The notes under the pieces were generated by a model. The model did not search any database. It was not told the DNA's origin and saw only the letters and a list, made by a program, of their open reading frames with translations. The translations under genes and the position numbers were made by a program. A stretch of DNA of 64,000 nt from Rossellomorea aquimaris (GTDB taxonomy: Bacteria; Bacillota; Bacilli; Bacillales; Fictibacillaceae): contig JAIVLN010000001.1 in the NCBI GenBank assembly GCA_020524245.1, forward strand, positions 186,001 to 250,000, read 5' to 3'. Below, piece by piece: positions 26,395 to 36,736 of this stretch. Within the stretch, counting starts at the first letter, position 1; each line of letters starts with the position of its first letter.

Positions 26395-27054
26395 CTATTC
26401 GTTCAAGTCATAATGTTTACCTTTTACAAGGTATACGATGTTTTCTCCGATGTTTGTTGCATGGTCTGCTGCACGCTCGATGTAACGGCAGATAAAGCTC
26501 AACTGGATGACTTGGTTCGTGGAGTCTGGATATTCACTCATTCTGCCAAGTAGCTCTTGAATCAGTTCACCGTATTTTTCATCCACGTAATCGTCTCGGT
26601 CTGCCATTTTCTTAGCAAGGATGATATCTTCGTCATAATATGCCTTGATCGCTTCTGCTAGCATTGTCTTCGCAGTTTCTGCCAACTCTGGGATGTCTAC
26701 TAATTCTTTGATCAATGGCTCTTTACCGATACGAATAACAGATTTAGCGATATTGACGGCAAAGTCTGCAATACGTTCTACATCAGAAGAGATTTTGATC
26801 GCAACGATGATGCGTCGCAAATCACTCGCAACAGGAGCTTGCTTCGCAATAAGAAGAATCGCTTTGTCATTGATTTCTTCTTCTAGAACATTAATGCGGT
26901 TGTCGTTCTCGATGATACGTAACGCTTTATCGATGTCTTGATTTTTCAAGGAATCAATGGCTTCATCCAAGGCGGCTTCCGCCAAATTTCCTAACTCTAC
27001 CAATAAGTCTCTCAGTTCATCAAGCTGGGTTTGAAAACTTTCTCTTACAACCAT
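26395..27054 (-). CDS. phoU: phosphate uptake regulator PhoU
   Basis: 219 residues made of two three-helix PhoU repeats; the paired E/DxxxD-type metal-binding patches are seen around SSDVERIADFAVNIAK and CRYIERAADHATNIGENIVY. PhoU links the Pst transporter to the phosphate two-component kinase and limits uptake. Start at the ATG with GGGGAG 8 nt upstream; a GTG three codons earlier is too close to that site. Last gene of the pst operon, 14 bp after pstB. B. subtilis lacks phoU in its pst operon, so this is an organisational difference. Confidence 0.95.
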   Translation of the reverse strand: MVVRESFQTQLDELRDLLVELGNLAEAALDEAIDSLKNQDIDKALRIIENDNRINVLEEEINDKAILLIAKQAPVASDLRRIIVAIKISSDVERIADFAVNIAKSVIRIGKEPLIKELVDIPELAETAKTMLAEAIKAYYDEDIILAKKMADRDDYVDEKYGELIQELLGRMSEYPDSTNQVIQLSFICRYIERAADHATNIGENIVYLVKGKHYDLNE

Positions 27055-27068
27055 GTTATGCACTCCCC

Positions 27069-27905
27069 TTAACCGAATCGTCCAGTGATATAATCCTCAG
27101 TTCTCTTATCCTCAGGATTTGAAAAGAGTTCATTCGTATCTGAGAACTCTACAACTTCTCCATTCAAGAAGAACGCTGTCTTGTCAGAGATACGAGCTGC
27201 CTGTTGCATATTGTGTGTAACGATAATTATACTGTAATCTTTTTTCAGCTCTTGTACAAGCTCTTCTACTTTTAAAGTTGAAATTGGGTCAAGCGCTGAC
27301 GTAGGCTCGTCCATCAGGATTACATCTGGCTCGATGGCAAGACAACGTGCAATACAGATTCTCTGCTGTTGCCCACCTGAAAGACCATAAGCGTTTTCGT
27401 TCAAACGGTCTTTGACTTCATCCCAGATGGCAGCTCCCCGTAAACTTTTTTCAACAATTTGATCAAGTACTTTCTTGTTTTTGATTCCATGGATTCGTGG
27501 ACCGTAAGCGATATTGTCATAAATGGATTTAGGGAATGGATTTGGCTTCTGGAAGACCATTCCTACTTGCGTACGCAATTCTTCCACACGATATCTAGGG
27601 TCGAAAATACGCTTATCACGATATGCGATAGATCCAGACACTTTCACGATCGGCACCATTTCAACCATACGGTTCAACGTTTTGATGAACGTTGATTTAC
27701 CACAACCTGAAGGTCCAATGATTGCTGTAACTTGGTTTTCAGGAATTTTCAAGTTGATATCTTTCAATGCATGATCTTCACCGTACCATAGGTTGAGATC
27801 TTTCGTTTCAAAAACTGTTTTATTCGAAGTGTTGATTGTTGTATCATTCTCTTTGTTTTGAGCAACCTCAGTGAATTTTTTATCTTTACCAGTCATAGTG
27901 GACAT
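27069..27905 (-). CDS. pstB: phosphate ABC transporter ATPase
   Basis: 278 residues. Walker A GPSGCGKS, the signature LSGGQQQR, Walker B VILMDEP and the switch His in THNM are all present, in the PstB-typical context TLNRM. A variable 30-residue N-terminal tail precedes the ABC domain. It drives high-affinity phosphate import with PstA and PstC. The second ATG is taken as start because GGAGGG lies 8 nt upstream; the first ATG is only 2 nt from it. Only one pstB is present, against two in B. subtilis. Confidence 0.96.
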   Translation of the reverse strand: MSTMTGKDKKFTEVAQNKENDTTINTSNKTVFETKDLNLWYGEDHALKDINLKIPENQVTAIIGPSGCGKSTFIKTLNRMVEMVPIVKVSGSIAYRDKRIFDPRYRVEELRTQVGMVFQKPNPFPKSIYDNIAYGPRIHGIKNKKVLDQIVEKSLRGAAIWDEVKDRLNENAYGLSGGQQQRICIARCLAIEPDVILMDEPTSALDPISTLKVEELVQELKKDYSIIIVTHNMQQAARISDKTAFFLNGEVVEFSDTNELFSNPEDKRTEDYITGRFG

Positions 27906-27923
27906 GGACATATCCCTCCAAAA

Positions 27924-28808
27924 TTATAATCTCTTCTGAAACTTGTTACGGATAATGACTGCAATAGAGTTCATAGCGAACAGTAGCAATAATAGGATGA
28001 CGATTGCAGCTGCAGCTAAGTTTGCATACTCATCAACTAACGCAGAATCAATTGTCCAGTAGTAAATTTGCAACGGCATGACCGTGAATTTATCAAAAAT
28101 GTTATCAGGAAAAGGAATGATCAAAGCTGGAATTCCAAGCACGACTAGAGGTGCCGTTTCCCCAATGGCACGGGAGAGCGCTAAGATTGAACCTGTTAAT
28201 ATTCCTGGTAATGATGCAGGCATAACGACATTTTTAACAGTCTGCCATTTTGTTGCCCCCATACCATATGAAGCTTCTCTCAAGTACTGAGGTACTGCAC
28301 GGATCGCCTCTTGACTTGCCACAACCACGATTGGTAGTACCAAGAGGGACATCGTCAGACCACCTGCTAAGATAATGTTTCCTAAATTCATGCCTTTGAC
28401 AAAGACAGTAAGTCCTAAAAGACCGAAGACAATAGATGGTACACCTGCAAGGTTTGAAATGTTCGTTTGAATCAACGATTGTAAACGATTCTTTTTCGCA
28501 TACTCTTCCAGGTAAATGGCTGTACCTACCCCTAGTATAAGGGTGACTGGGGCTACGACCAACATGAGCCAGAACGTACCGAGTAATGGCCCCATGACAC
28601 CTGCATTTTCAGCCATCGTAGATAATTTACCAGTGATGAATTGCCAATCAATCCATTCCACTCCTTGTGACAATACACGGTACATGAGTATGACTAACAC
28701 AATCAGTCCGAATATGGTCGACAGGAAGAATATTGATTTTGCAAGTTTATTGATCAATAAACGTGTTCCCATTCTGTTTTGAACTTGAGTAGAGTCAACA
28801 TGTTTCAT
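27924..28808 (-). CDS. pstA: phosphate ABC transporter permease PstA
   Basis: 294 residues with six membrane segments. The EAA loop EASYGMGATKWQTVKNVVMPASLPGI and ALSRAIGETAPLVVLG are the family signature. It forms the membrane channel with PstC. GGGAGG lies 10 nt before the ATG; it begins 2 bp after the pstC stop. Confidence 0.95.
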   Translation of the reverse strand: MKHVDSTQVQNRMGTRLLINKLAKSIFFLSTIFGLIVLVILMYRVLSQGVEWIDWQFITGKLSTMAENAGVMGPLLGTFWLMLVVAPVTLILGVGTAIYLEEYAKKNRLQSLIQTNISNLAGVPSIVFGLLGLTVFVKGMNLGNIILAGGLTMSLLVLPIVVVASQEAIRAVPQYLREASYGMGATKWQTVKNVVMPASLPGILTGSILALSRAIGETAPLVVLGIPALIIPFPDNIFDKFTVMPLQIYYWTIDSALVDEYANLAAAAIVILLLLLFAMNSIAVIIRNKFQKRL

Positions 28809-28810
28809 AA

Positions 28811-29743
28811 TTAATATTCCTCCCTGAATCTACGAGAAATATACTGTGCAAGCAGGTTCATGATCAATGTGAAGACGAATAACGTCATCGCAACAGCATA
28901 AAGACTGTAATAAAGCGTAGAGCCTGCGGGTGCCTCTCCACCAGTAACCTCAACGATATATGCCGTCATCGTCTGCATGGATTGAGTAATATCAAACGTG
29001 AAATTCTTAGAGCTTCCACTTGCAATCGTAACAATCATCGTTTCACCGATTGCACGGGAAATCGCAAGAACGAAGGAAGCGATAATTCCAGAGATAGATG
29101 CAGGAATTACTACACGCCATGTAGTTTCAAGTCTGGTTGCACCAAGTGCAAATGCACCTTGTCGCATTTCTGAAGGTACCGAACTCATAGCATCTTCAGA
29201 AAGTGATGCTACCATTGGAATAATCATGATCCCCATAACCAGCCCTGGACTTAATATATTCGTCGGGTCCAGACCTGGAATGAATGTTCTTAAGATCGGA
29301 GTTACAAATGTGTAGGCAAAGAAACCATACACAATTGTAGGAATTCCAGCAAGTACCTCTAATAGAGGTTTCAAAGTTCTTCTCACCTTGTCAGATGCGT
29401 ATTCACTCAAATAAACAGCTGTCATCAAACCGACAGGAATAGCAACGAACATTGCGATAATCGTGGACAGAATCGTTCCGGTCAAAAGTGGAAGCACACC
29501 GAATTCTGCGTTCGCACCAAGAGGTTTCAGTTTCGTTCCAGTAAAGAAATCAAGAATTGGAACTTCCCTAAAGAAAGCAATTGTTTCTACTGTCAAAGTC
29601 GCCAAAATTCCTATTGTAGTAAGAATTGAAATAATTGCGATTGAGAGTAGAACCTTCGGAACCATTTTTTCCCATACTCGTCCAATATTCATTGATTGCT
29701 TATTCTTGTGGATCATGTCTCTTACATTTATATTTTTATCCAC
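28811..29743 (-). CDS. pstC: phosphate ABC transporter permease PstC
   Basis: 310 residues with six membrane segments. The EAA-type loop QGAFALGATRLETTWRVVIP and AISRAIGETMIVTIASG are typical. A GTG with AAAGGAG 8 nt upstream is taken as start; the more upstream in-frame codon has no such site. Pairs with PstA to form the phosphate channel. Confidence 0.94.
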   Translation of the reverse strand: MDKNINVRDMIHKNKQSMNIGRVWEKMVPKVLLSIAIISILTTIGILATLTVETIAFFREVPILDFFTGTKLKPLGANAEFGVLPLLTGTILSTIIAMFVAIPVGLMTAVYLSEYASDKVRRTLKPLLEVLAGIPTIVYGFFAYTFVTPILRTFIPGLDPTNILSPGLVMGIMIIPMVASLSEDAMSSVPSEMRQGAFALGATRLETTWRVVIPASISGIIASFVLAISRAIGETMIVTIASGSSKNFTFDITQSMQTMTAYIVEVTGGEAPAGSTLYYSLYAVAMTLFVFTLIMNLLAQYISRRFREEY

Positions 29744-29805
29744 TTTTATTTCTCCTTTCACCCATCACAGATACAATTTACAAAATTTTCAGGTTAGTAA
29801 GAAAT

Positions 29806-29895
29806 AATCCTAAAAAAATCATAAGAAGATGAGAGGCCTCATAGTCCCCTCACCTTCAAAGATTAGTAAACCGACTCTAATCTTATTTCAAACTT
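29806..29895 (-). promoter_or_regulatory. stem-loops between pstS and pstC
   Basis: Just after the pstS stop, AAGATTAG / CTAATCTT (29859-29884) forms one hairpin, and a second GC-rich palindromic region (TGAGGCCTCA-like, about 29829-29850) leads into a T7 tract. This looks like a partial terminator or mRNA stabiliser that lets PstS be made in excess over the permeases. Confidence 0.55.
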
Positions 29896-29897
29896 TC

Positions 29898-30842
29898 TTA
29901 TTTTAAGCCATTAAGATATTCAACAGCTTCGTTGTATTCTTCTTCAGGAAGTGGTGCGAATCCTGACTCTTTGGCTGCATCACCAGCATTCTCCATCGCA
30001 TAGATTGCGAAATCCAACACTTGCGCTTTTTCTTTCGCCATCTTTTCGTTCAAGTAAGTGAATACAGGACGCGTGAATGGAGCGTATTCTCCGTCTTCTT
30101 TGATCGTTTCAATTGACGGCTCAACTGGTCCATTACCAAAGTCGATCTTAACAGCTTTAAGCTTGTCATTGTTGTTCTCATAATAACCATAACCGAAATA
30201 TGCAATTGCATTTTTATCTTTGGAAACCATGTCTACAAGAGTAGAGTATTCTTGTTGAAGATTTATATCTCCACGAAGTTCTTGTTCTTCAAGAATCGTT
30301 TCATAGAAAAATTCGTAAGTACCATGGTTTTCATTTGGTCCGTATGCTTTGATTTCTTCATCAGGAAAATCTGAACGTACATCAGACCATTTTTTCTTGT
30401 CTGCGCTCGCTAGGAAGATGTCGATAACTTCTTCTTGAGTTAATTCATCGATCCAGTCGTTTTCCTTGTTCACAACGATCGTAATTCCGTCTAGGGCTAA
30501 TTTCAATTCTTTATAATTAATTCCTAGTTCTTCAGCTTTTGATTTCTCTTCGTCTTTCATTTTACGGGATGCATTGGAGAGATCCGTTCCGCCGCCTTCT
30601 GCTAGAAACTTTTTAAATCCAGCACTTGAACCAGCACGTCCAACTTCAACGGATACGTTTTCGTTCTCGCCCATATAGTTCTCAGCTAGCTTTGCCATCA
30701 ACGGATATACTGTTCCAGATCCATCGATTACAACACTACCTTCTGGTCCACCTTCAGAACCGTTGTCATTACCACAAGCTGCAACGAATACCATTAATGC
30801 CGCCAGCATGATAAATAGCGTGCTTTTTTTGAAGACTTTCAT
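29898..30842 (-). CDS. pstS: phosphate-binding lipoprotein PstS
   Basis: 314 residues. A lipoprotein signal peptide ends in VFVAAC (Cys about 23). The phosphate-binding loops are visible: DGSGTVYPLM, VEVGRAGSSAGFKKF and NASRKM. It captures phosphate outside the membrane and hands it to PstCA. AGGGGGA precedes the ATG by 7 nt. First gene of the Pho-box-controlled operon. Confidence 0.96.
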   Translation of the reverse strand: MKVFKKSTLFIMLAALMVFVAACGNDNGSEGGPEGSVVIDGSGTVYPLMAKLAENYMGENENVSVEVGRAGSSAGFKKFLAEGGGTDLSNASRKMKDEEKSKAEELGINYKELKLALDGITIVVNKENDWIDELTQEEVIDIFLASADKKKWSDVRSDFPDEEIKAYGPNENHGTYEFFYETILEEQELRGDINLQQEYSTLVDMVSKDKNAIAYFGYGYYENNNDKLKAVKIDFGNGPVEPSIETIKEDGEYAPFTRPVFTYLNEKMAKEKAQVLDFAIYAMENAGDAAKESGFAPLPEEEYNEAVEYLNGLK

Positions 30843-30947
30843 CTTGAAATCCCCCTGTTATTTTGTATTTGGGTATTTAGAAATAGATAAGTATGGTTCC
30901 TCTCTATTCCTATTAAGGCGAATTGCCCGCTCGCCCTTACAATGCCC

Positions 30948-31001
30948 ATAATATCGATTTCTTATTAAGGGTGTATAAATGGATTGTTAAGGTTTTGTAA
31001 A
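30948..31001 (-). promoter_or_regulatory. Pho box and promoter of the pst operon
   Basis: On the minus strand four hexamers, TTTACA, TTAACA, TTTATA and TTAATA, start exactly 11 bp apart (30996, 30985, 30974, 30963 on the plus scale), the spacing of PhoP~P sites in B. subtilis. A -10-like TATTAT (30948-30953) follows 9 bp after the last repeat. About 105 bp upstream of pstS. Confidence 0.85.
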
Positions 31002-31131
31002 GATAGGTCGAATTATGTGGATATTTGGTTATGTAAACATCATCCATAAGTTCCATACCACTTCTATAGCCCTTCTAAACGAATTATGAAAAAAATATTT
31101 GCAAAACAAAAGTGTTGGCAAGAATTTCAAA

Positions 31132-31165
31132 GAAAAAATGCTCCCGTCAGATCTGGGAGCATTTC
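31132..31165 (-). terminator. terminator after pbpA
   Basis: AAATGCTCCC / GGGAGCATTT stem with T6 on the minus strand. Confidence 0.9.
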
Positions 31166-31173
31166 TATTATAG

Positions 31174-33231
31174 TTAATTTTGAATTTGTTCTTTCTGATC
31201 TGTACCTTTTCCCTCATTAGGTTGATTGAGGATGTCTTCTCTGTGACCTTCTTTTTTGATTTCGAAATAAGCGTCCAAGATTTCACGGCCGATCTTATTA
31301 TTTATGCCGCCTTCCTCTGCATATGGACTGACAACAGCAAATGCAACCTCAGGATTATCATAAGGCGCATATCCGACTAATGTAAGGATATAAGAATCCC
31401 CGTCGTACTGAGCAGTACCTGTTTTACCAGCCGCAATATATCCGTCTGTATTCTTAAAGTATGAACTAGCAGTCCCGTCCTTTGTATTCATGACCATCCA
31501 TAATCCTTTTTGCACACGCTCGATCCATTCTTCCTTCATATCAACACGGTTAAGAATTTTCGGTTCATGGGTCATGATACTCTCGCCAGGATTTTCAGAA
31601 CGTGCACTCGGGTTTCTGATTTCTTTCATAAAATGAGGCTGCATTCTATAACCACCATTTGCAATGGTCGATATATACTGGACCATTTGCATTGGAGTGT
31701 ACGTATCAAACTGCCCGATCCCCATATCCATCAAGTTACCAAGCGCCTGTACTCCCCCATTGTATCCATCATCCTCATATGGGAGATCAATTCCGGTAGG
31801 CACTCCCAGACCAAACTGGTTGAAATAATAACGCATTGTCTCATATGCTTTTGCAGGGTTTTTGAAACCTCTTTTTTCATTATAATCATAACCTGCAATC
31901 ATCATGGCGATCCGGAACATATACACGTTGGAAGATTGCTGCAACGCCTCGATATCGCTGACATATCCCATGTTCTTATACGATTTTTTAATTTTCGTAC
32001 CCGGTAATTTCAGAGGCGTATCATACAGAACCGTGCCCGGATCGATGACCCCCGTTTGATAACCCGTTAAAACGGTTGCCGCTTTCACTGTAGATCCCAT
32101 CGGATATTGGTTATACACATTACCGAAAGGAACATCTTTAAACTTGCCATCTTCCAGTTGCTTTCCGACCATCGAATAAATTTCACCAGTCTTCGGATTC
32201 ATCATGACGACATAAGAGCTTTTCAACTGATTGTTAGCAGCATATTTCCTTCTTGCTTCAAGAATCTGCTCTTCAACAATCGCTTCTACGCGTCTTTGCA
32301 ACTCCATATCGACAGTGAGGACAAGATCGTACCCTCGGCTTCCAACATTCTCTTCAGGCTTGCCAACTGGATTCCCTGCTTTGTCAGTTACATAGTTGAT
32401 TTTCGTTTTCGTCCCTCTCAAGACAGACTCGTACTGCTCTTCAAGAAAGCTTGTACCAACTAGATCGTTTCGATCCCGACCTTCCAGCACATAACCATCG
32501 ATCAACTCCCGAGGAATCTGTCCGACTTTACCGAATATGGACTGCATGGTCTCTCCATACGGATATGTGCGTTGAGCATCGGGTTTTATGTCGATCGTCC
32601 CGTTAAATTCGTCCAGGTTTTCACTGATGATCGCAATTTCTTTTTGAGTAGCACCTACTTTGATACGTTGAGGCGTCAAGGCATATCCTCGAATCATTTC
32701 CCGCCATATCGCCGCAATTTCTTCTTCCTCTTTTGTGAGATTGATCTCTGCGACCTTCAGTCTCTCAATCACTAGGCGATATTCTTCCTTATTATTCAAC
32801 TCTTCCATCTCTTTCTCCGTCAACAGTTTTTCATACATTTCTGCTGCATCAACTTTATAGGAAAGGTAAAAATCTTTTCGATCTCGTTCAGTAAGAGTAT
32901 CCGTATCGATTTCAATAAACTTGGACAGTTTTGTAGCAATTTCGTAAATTTCTTCTTTAGTTGTATTGTTTGTCCTCGTAAATGTGATGGAAAATACCGG
33001 TTCATTATCAACGACCACCCGTCCATAGCGGTCAAACATTTTTCCACGGGGTGCATCCAATTTTGCTGTGATGTTTTCCGTTCGTTCTGCTTCAGCCTTA
33101 AACGAATCACCATGGACGATTTGGACGACTCCCAACCTCAATATGAGTGTCGTAAACAATAAGAAAACGACCACAAACAAGATATTCAAACGAAATGGGA
33201 CATGGGTTTTCTTCTTTTTATATGCATCCAT
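31174..33231 (-). CDS. pbpA: class B penicillin-binding protein PBP2A type
   Basis: 685 residues. Short cytoplasmic basic tail, one membrane anchor ([23 protein letters not shown]), a dimerisation/pedestal domain starting [13 protein letters not shown], then the transpeptidase with SxxK (GSTVKAA), SxN (QSSNVYM) and KTG (AGKTGTAQ). It crosslinks peptidoglycan during growth or spore outgrowth. The ATG at 33231 with GGGGAG upstream is preferred; a start twelve codons earlier is possible. Position before sodA/yqgE and after pst matches B. subtilis pbpA. Confidence 0.94.
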   Translation of the reverse strand: MDAYKKKKTHVPFRLNILFVVVFLLFTTLILRLGVVQIVHGDSFKAEAERTENITAKLDAPRGKMFDRYGRVVVDNEPVFSITFTRTNNTTKEEIYEIATKLSKFIEIDTDTLTERDRKDFYLSYKVDAAEMYEKLLTEKEMEELNNKEEYRLVIERLKVAEINLTKEEEEIAAIWREMIRGYALTPQRIKVGATQKEIAIISENLDEFNGTIDIKPDAQRTYPYGETMQSIFGKVGQIPRELIDGYVLEGRDRNDLVGTSFLEEQYESVLRGTKTKINYVTDKAGNPVGKPEENVGSRGYDLVLTVDMELQRRVEAIVEEQILEARRKYAANNQLKSSYVVMMNPKTGEIYSMVGKQLEDGKFKDVPFGNVYNQYPMGSTVKAATVLTGYQTGVIDPGTVLYDTPLKLPGTKIKKSYKNMGYVSDIEALQQSSNVYMFRIAMMIAGYDYNEKRGFKNPAKAYETMRYYFNQFGLGVPTGIDLPYEDDGYNGGVQALGNLMDMGIGQFDTYTPMQMVQYISTIANGGYRMQPHFMKEIRNPSARSENPGESIMTHEPKILNRVDMKEEWIERVQKGLWMVMNTKDGTASSYFKNTDGYIAAGKTGTAQYDGDSYILTLVGYAPYDNPEVAFAVVSPYAEEGGINNKIGREILDAYFEIKKEGHREDILNQPNEGKGTDQKEQIQN

Positions 33232-33341
33232 TCTTGTATGACTCTCCCCAATATGTAGAATAGACACCCTGTGAAAGGTGTCTGTTATGTCTAAATCGCT
33301 TTTATATTGTATCGCAACTCTATTTCAAAAAAAAGATGAAG

Positions 33342-34604
33342 TTATACATTCGAGCCTTTTTCGTTCGAAAGTACGACTTGATTATCAGGGTCGGATTTGA
33401 AACTGATTTTCCTTATACAGAAGTAAATCAGAGTATGTCCAACACCGATAATCGGTAACAGATAAGGAATGCTGGTCTTTTCATCAAAAAAGGTAATCGT
33501 GAGGATAAACAATACAATAGAAGTTATTCTTCCATAATTTAGATACAATTCTCGAACGACGATATATTCGATCCGCATTTCACGTGCATTCCAGCTCCGT
33601 CCGATGACATCGTACGTGAGCGAGACGTATGGGACCAACAAGATCGGGTAGGCAATCGATATAATGACCCCATATGTGATCAGCTTTGCAAACGTAAGAT
33701 CAAACAAAATCAAACTAAGAGCCGCGTAAAGGATAGAACCTCCGATCAGGATCGCTTTTTTACGGTCTTTAGATTTGATGAACCTTGTTGCAACATAATA
33801 CGCTAAGAATGACACTGCCGAATTGATCAGACCAAATGTACCTAACGCCAACTCACTGTTCGTCGTAATGAAGACCCAGACGACAATGACGAAGATGAAT
33901 GTTCCTTCTCTCAACCCTTGAAAGAAATGAGCGTAAAGGATTCGGTTCCAATTCGGATTTTTCTTCTTCTCCTTAATAATCCGTACAAATGAAAAGACTC
34001 CTTCAGCTGATCTCCTGTTCAACATAAAGCTTGTAATGACAGCTGCAAAAAACAAGATCAGAGAGATGGCGAAAATCGTTTTATACCCGATGAATGCATC
34101 CATCCGAGTAATGATCCATCCTGCTAAAAAGGGACCTACCATCCCTGCAAAGGAAGTCAGTAACCCCAAGAAGCCGTTGAAAAAATCTCTTGTATCCGGT
34201 TCAGTAATTTCAAATGTAAGTACATTGAAGGCAAGCCAATAAAACCCCATCCCTATTCCAAGCAAACCACCTAGAAGAATTAAGAAGTGCTCAGCCCGGG
34301 CTCCTAACAATAAGACAGTTAAGTAAAAGATTGAAAGGCTGATGACGCCAAGTCTTAAAACAATGACTCGGTCAATCCGCTTAGCTAACCGTCCTGCAAT
34401 AATGAAGGTAATAGGTTGAAAAACGACAATGGACAAATTGTAAATCGCAATATCAATAAATTCACCTGACTGTTTCCACAGGAATACATTCACGAATGTA
34501 TTTGATAATGCGATACTGAGCGAATAAAGTCCTCCGATAATCAACAACATCAGGAGGTCCCTTGTTATTTCGATATCACCGATCATTTTTTGTAATGCTT
34601 TCAT
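33342..34604 (-). CDS. yqgE: MFS transporter (YqgE-like)
   Basis: 420 residues, about 12 membrane segments. The MFS loop is visible as GRLAKRIDRVIVLRLG after segment 2. Substrate unknown; synteny between pbpA and sodA supports the B. subtilis YqgE assignment. GGGGAG stands 7 nt before the ATG. It has its own transcript: the sodA terminator lies upstream. Confidence 0.88.
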   Translation of the reverse strand: MKALQKMIGDIEITRDLLMLLIIGGLYSLSIALSNTFVNVFLWKQSGEFIDIAIYNLSIVVFQPITFIIAGRLAKRIDRVIVLRLGVISLSIFYLTVLLLGARAEHFLILLGGLLGIGMGFYWLAFNVLTFEITEPDTRDFFNGFLGLLTSFAGMVGPFLAGWIITRMDAFIGYKTIFAISLILFFAAVITSFMLNRRSAEGVFSFVRIIKEKKKNPNWNRILYAHFFQGLREGTFIFVIVVWVFITTNSELALGTFGLINSAVSFLAYYVATRFIKSKDRKKAILIGGSILYAALSLILFDLTFAKLITYGVIISIAYPILLVPYVSLTYDVIGRSWNAREMRIEYIVVRELYLNYGRITSIVLFILTITFFDEKTSIPYLLPIIGVGHTLIYFCIRKISFKSDPDNQVVLSNEKGSNV

Positions 34605-34723
34605 CACTTGTCTCCCCTTTACTCAACAACCCTAGTTTTCCTAAAACCTTTGTTGTTATTCTCACCAAGAAAGGAGTAAACCAAGGAAAACTTTGTTGTG
34701 AAAAGAGAAAAAAAGCCATAATA

Positions 34724-34750
34724 AAAACGATGGAATCCCATCGTTCCAAA
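34724..34750 (-). terminator. small hairpin between sodA and yqgE
   Basis: AACGATGG / CCATCGTT stem followed by TTTTTAT on the minus strand; probably a second terminator behind sodA. Confidence 0.5.
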
Positions 34751-34782
34751 AGAAGCCTGCTTTAACCAATGAAATGGCATAT

Positions 34783-34813
34783 GAAAAAGAAGGACCAGAA
34801 AAACTGGTCCTTC
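34783..34813 (-). terminator. terminator after sodA
   Basis: AAGGACCAG / CTGGTCCTT stem with a T-run on the minus strand. Confidence 0.9.
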
Positions 34814-34829
34814 CTCATTTTGTATAAAT

Positions 34830-35441
34830 TTACTTCGCTTCGTTGTAGCGTTTTGTAACTTCGTCCCAGTTTACAACATTCCAGAAAGCTGAAATATAGT
34901 CAGGACGACGGTTTTGATAATTCAAGTAGTAAGCGTGCTCCCAAACATCAAGGCCAAGGATTGGAGTTTTACCTTCCATCAATGGAGTGTCTTGGTTTGG
35001 TGTGCTCATCACTTCTAGTTCGCCGTTGTTGACGACTAACCAAGCCCAGCCAGATCCAAAACGACCAGCTGCTGCATTTGCAAATTCTTCTTGGAACTTG
35101 TCATAGCTTCCGAACTTGGAGTTGATTGCGTCAGCTAGTTCACCAGTAGGAGCTCCTCCACCGTTCGGGCTAAGTACTTGCCAGAACAATGTGTGGTTGG
35201 CATGTCCTCCACCATTGTTTCGGACCGCTGTACGGATGTTTTCAGGTACTGCATCAAGGTTACTCATTAGAGCTTCGATGCTTTTATCTTGTAGATCCGC
35301 ATGTCCTTCAAGTGCACCATTTAGCTTCGTTACATATGCGTTATGGTGTTTACCATGGTGGATTTTCATTGTTTCTTCGTCGATGTGAGGTTCAAGAGCG
35401 TTGAACTCATATGGTAGTGCTGGTAGTTCGTGTTTTGCCAA
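34830..35441 (-). CDS. sodA: superoxide dismutase, Mn type
   Basis: 203 residues from a TTG start with AAGGAGGAG 6 nt upstream, giving the standard N-terminus [20 protein letters not shown]. Metal ligands are seen in [22 protein letters not shown] and DVWEHAYY; the NGGGHANH context and Gly-rich [10 protein letters not shown] are typical of Mn enzymes. It converts superoxide to peroxide in the cytoplasm. TTG initiation is unusual in this window but well supported. A promoter and a Fur-like operator lie upstream. Confidence 0.96.
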   Translation of the reverse strand: MAKHELPALPYEFNALEPHIDEETMKIHHGKHHNAYVTKLNGALEGHADLQDKSIEALMSNLDAVPENIRTAVRNNGGGHANHTLFWQVLSPNGGGAPTGELADAINSKFGSYDKFQEEFANAAAGRFGSGWAWLVVNNGELEVMSTPNQDTPLMEGKTPILGLDVWEHAYYLNYQNRRPDYISAFWNVVNWDEVTKRYNEAK

Positions 35442-35502
35442 TTGAATCTCCTCCTTTAAGAATATGTAGTTACAAAGCACGGGTTAAGTGCCTACATTTC
35501 TA

Positions 35503-35531
35503 ACAATATCAAATTTACCCAGTGGATTCAA
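35503..35531 (-). promoter_or_regulatory. sigma-A promoter of sodA
   Basis: TTGAAT, 17-bp spacer, TATTGT on the minus strand, about 60 bp before the start codon. Confidence 0.6.
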
Positions 35532-35548
35532 TTTTTAAACACTTACAA

Positions 35549-35563
35549 TGACAATTATTCTCA
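35549..35563. promoter_or_regulatory. Fur/PerR-like 7-1-7 box upstream of sodA
   Basis: TGACAATTATTCTCA differs at two positions from the Fur consensus TGATAATNATTATCA. It lies about 18 bp upstream of the sodA -35 element. Confidence 0.5.
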
Positions 35564-35579
35564 ATAACATGTCGGTACT

Positions 35580-36000
35580 TTCGTATGGACTCTATTCATT
35601 ACCATCACAGCTCTTTTTTCGTTTCATAGGGATGAATAGCCTCTATTCGTTACCATCACAGCTCTTTTTTCGTTTCATAGGGATGAATAGCCTCTATTCA
35701 TTACCATCACAGCTCTTTTTTCGCATCATAGGGATGAATAGCCTCTATTCATTACCATCACAGCTCTTTTTCCGCTTCATAGGGATGAATAGCCTCTATT
35801 CATTACCATCACAGCTCTTTTTCCGCTTCATAGGGATGAATAGGCTCTATTCATTACCATCTCAGCTCTTTTTCCGCTTCATAGGGATGAATAGGCTCTA
35901 TTCATTACCATCACAGCTCTTTTTCCGCTTCATAGGGATGAATAGCCTCTATTCATTACCATCATTGAGTTTTTCTGGCTCGATAGGGATGAATAAGCTC
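35580..36000. repeat. 51-bp tandem array, about 8 copies
   Basis: Same family as the 18-kb array: the dyad ATGAATAG-CCT-CTATTCAT, TACCATCACAGCTC, a T-run and CGTTTCATAGGG per 51-bp unit. The variable block is CACAGCTC here instead of CATCGCTG there, so each locus has its own consensus and has been homogenised separately. It lies between the sodA upstream region and the tRNA terminator. The in-phase ORF (35548-36006) is judged non-coding. Confidence 0.96.
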
Positions 36001-36011
36001 TTTTAAACATA

Positions 36012-36041
36012 ATAAAAAAACTTCCTTTAATAGAAGTTTTG
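36012..36041 (-). terminator. terminator of the tRNA operon
   Basis: AAAACTTC / GAAGTTTT stem with T7 on the minus strand, just after tRNA-Phe. Confidence 0.8.
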
Positions 36042-36045
36042 AAAA

Positions 36046-36121
<76 letters not shown>

Positions 36122-36138
36122 ATATGTAATAGAGAAAG

Positions 36139-36225
36139 AATTTAAATTGGTTGCACCACAGGCACTACGATTTAAAACTAGCAACGATGTTTAATCGATG
36201 TAGTAAGTTTTTAATTGGTTGCACC
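36139..36225 (-). repeat. two leftover copies of the tRNA-fMet 3' flank
   Basis: AATTTAAATTGGTTGC, the junction of the fMet 3' end (GCAACCA on the minus strand) and its flank at 36281-36296, recurs at 36139-36154 and, shortened, at 36211-36220. No tRNA body accompanies these copies. They look like remnants of tRNA gene duplication and deletion. Confidence 0.6.
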
Positions 36226-36289
36226 CTCCGGATACTCCCTATATTCATTGAGCAAGAGGTCTATTCGACGTCGTACAAGGAATTTAAAT

Positions 36290-36366
<77 letters not shown>

Positions 36367-36502
36367 CCGATAATAGTATATGGACGTTGATCGTCCTGTT
36401 TGTTGTCCTTTCCTCTACTAGCCCATGCTTACGATGCTAGCTGCGTCAAGACAAGTTGACGTAATTTCACGAGAAGCACATGCTCCTTGCTGAAAATAAA
36501 AA

Positions 36503-36595
36503 TGGAGGAGGTAGAGGGATTCGAACCCCCGCGGGCTGTTACACCCCTGGCGGTTTTCAAGACCGCTCCCTTCAGCCAGACTTGGGTATACCTCC
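36503..36595 (-). tRNA. tRNA-Ser (TGA)
   Basis: 93 nt with a long variable arm and CCA; anticodon loop CTTGAAA. Confidence 0.95.
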
Positions 36596-36625
36596 GTATA
36601 TGATATCAACTTAACTAAAGTTAAG

Positions 36626-36702
<77 letters not shown>

Positions 36703-36736
36703 GCATAGTATGTATGCTTTGTTTAAAGGGTCTTTA

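Noticed and set aside
31029-31286. 85-residue minus-strand ORF
   Set aside because: Overlaps the end of pbpA and its terminator; no ribosome-binding site.
35548-36006. 152-residue repetitive protein
   Set aside because: Array translation, same reason as the 18-kb array.
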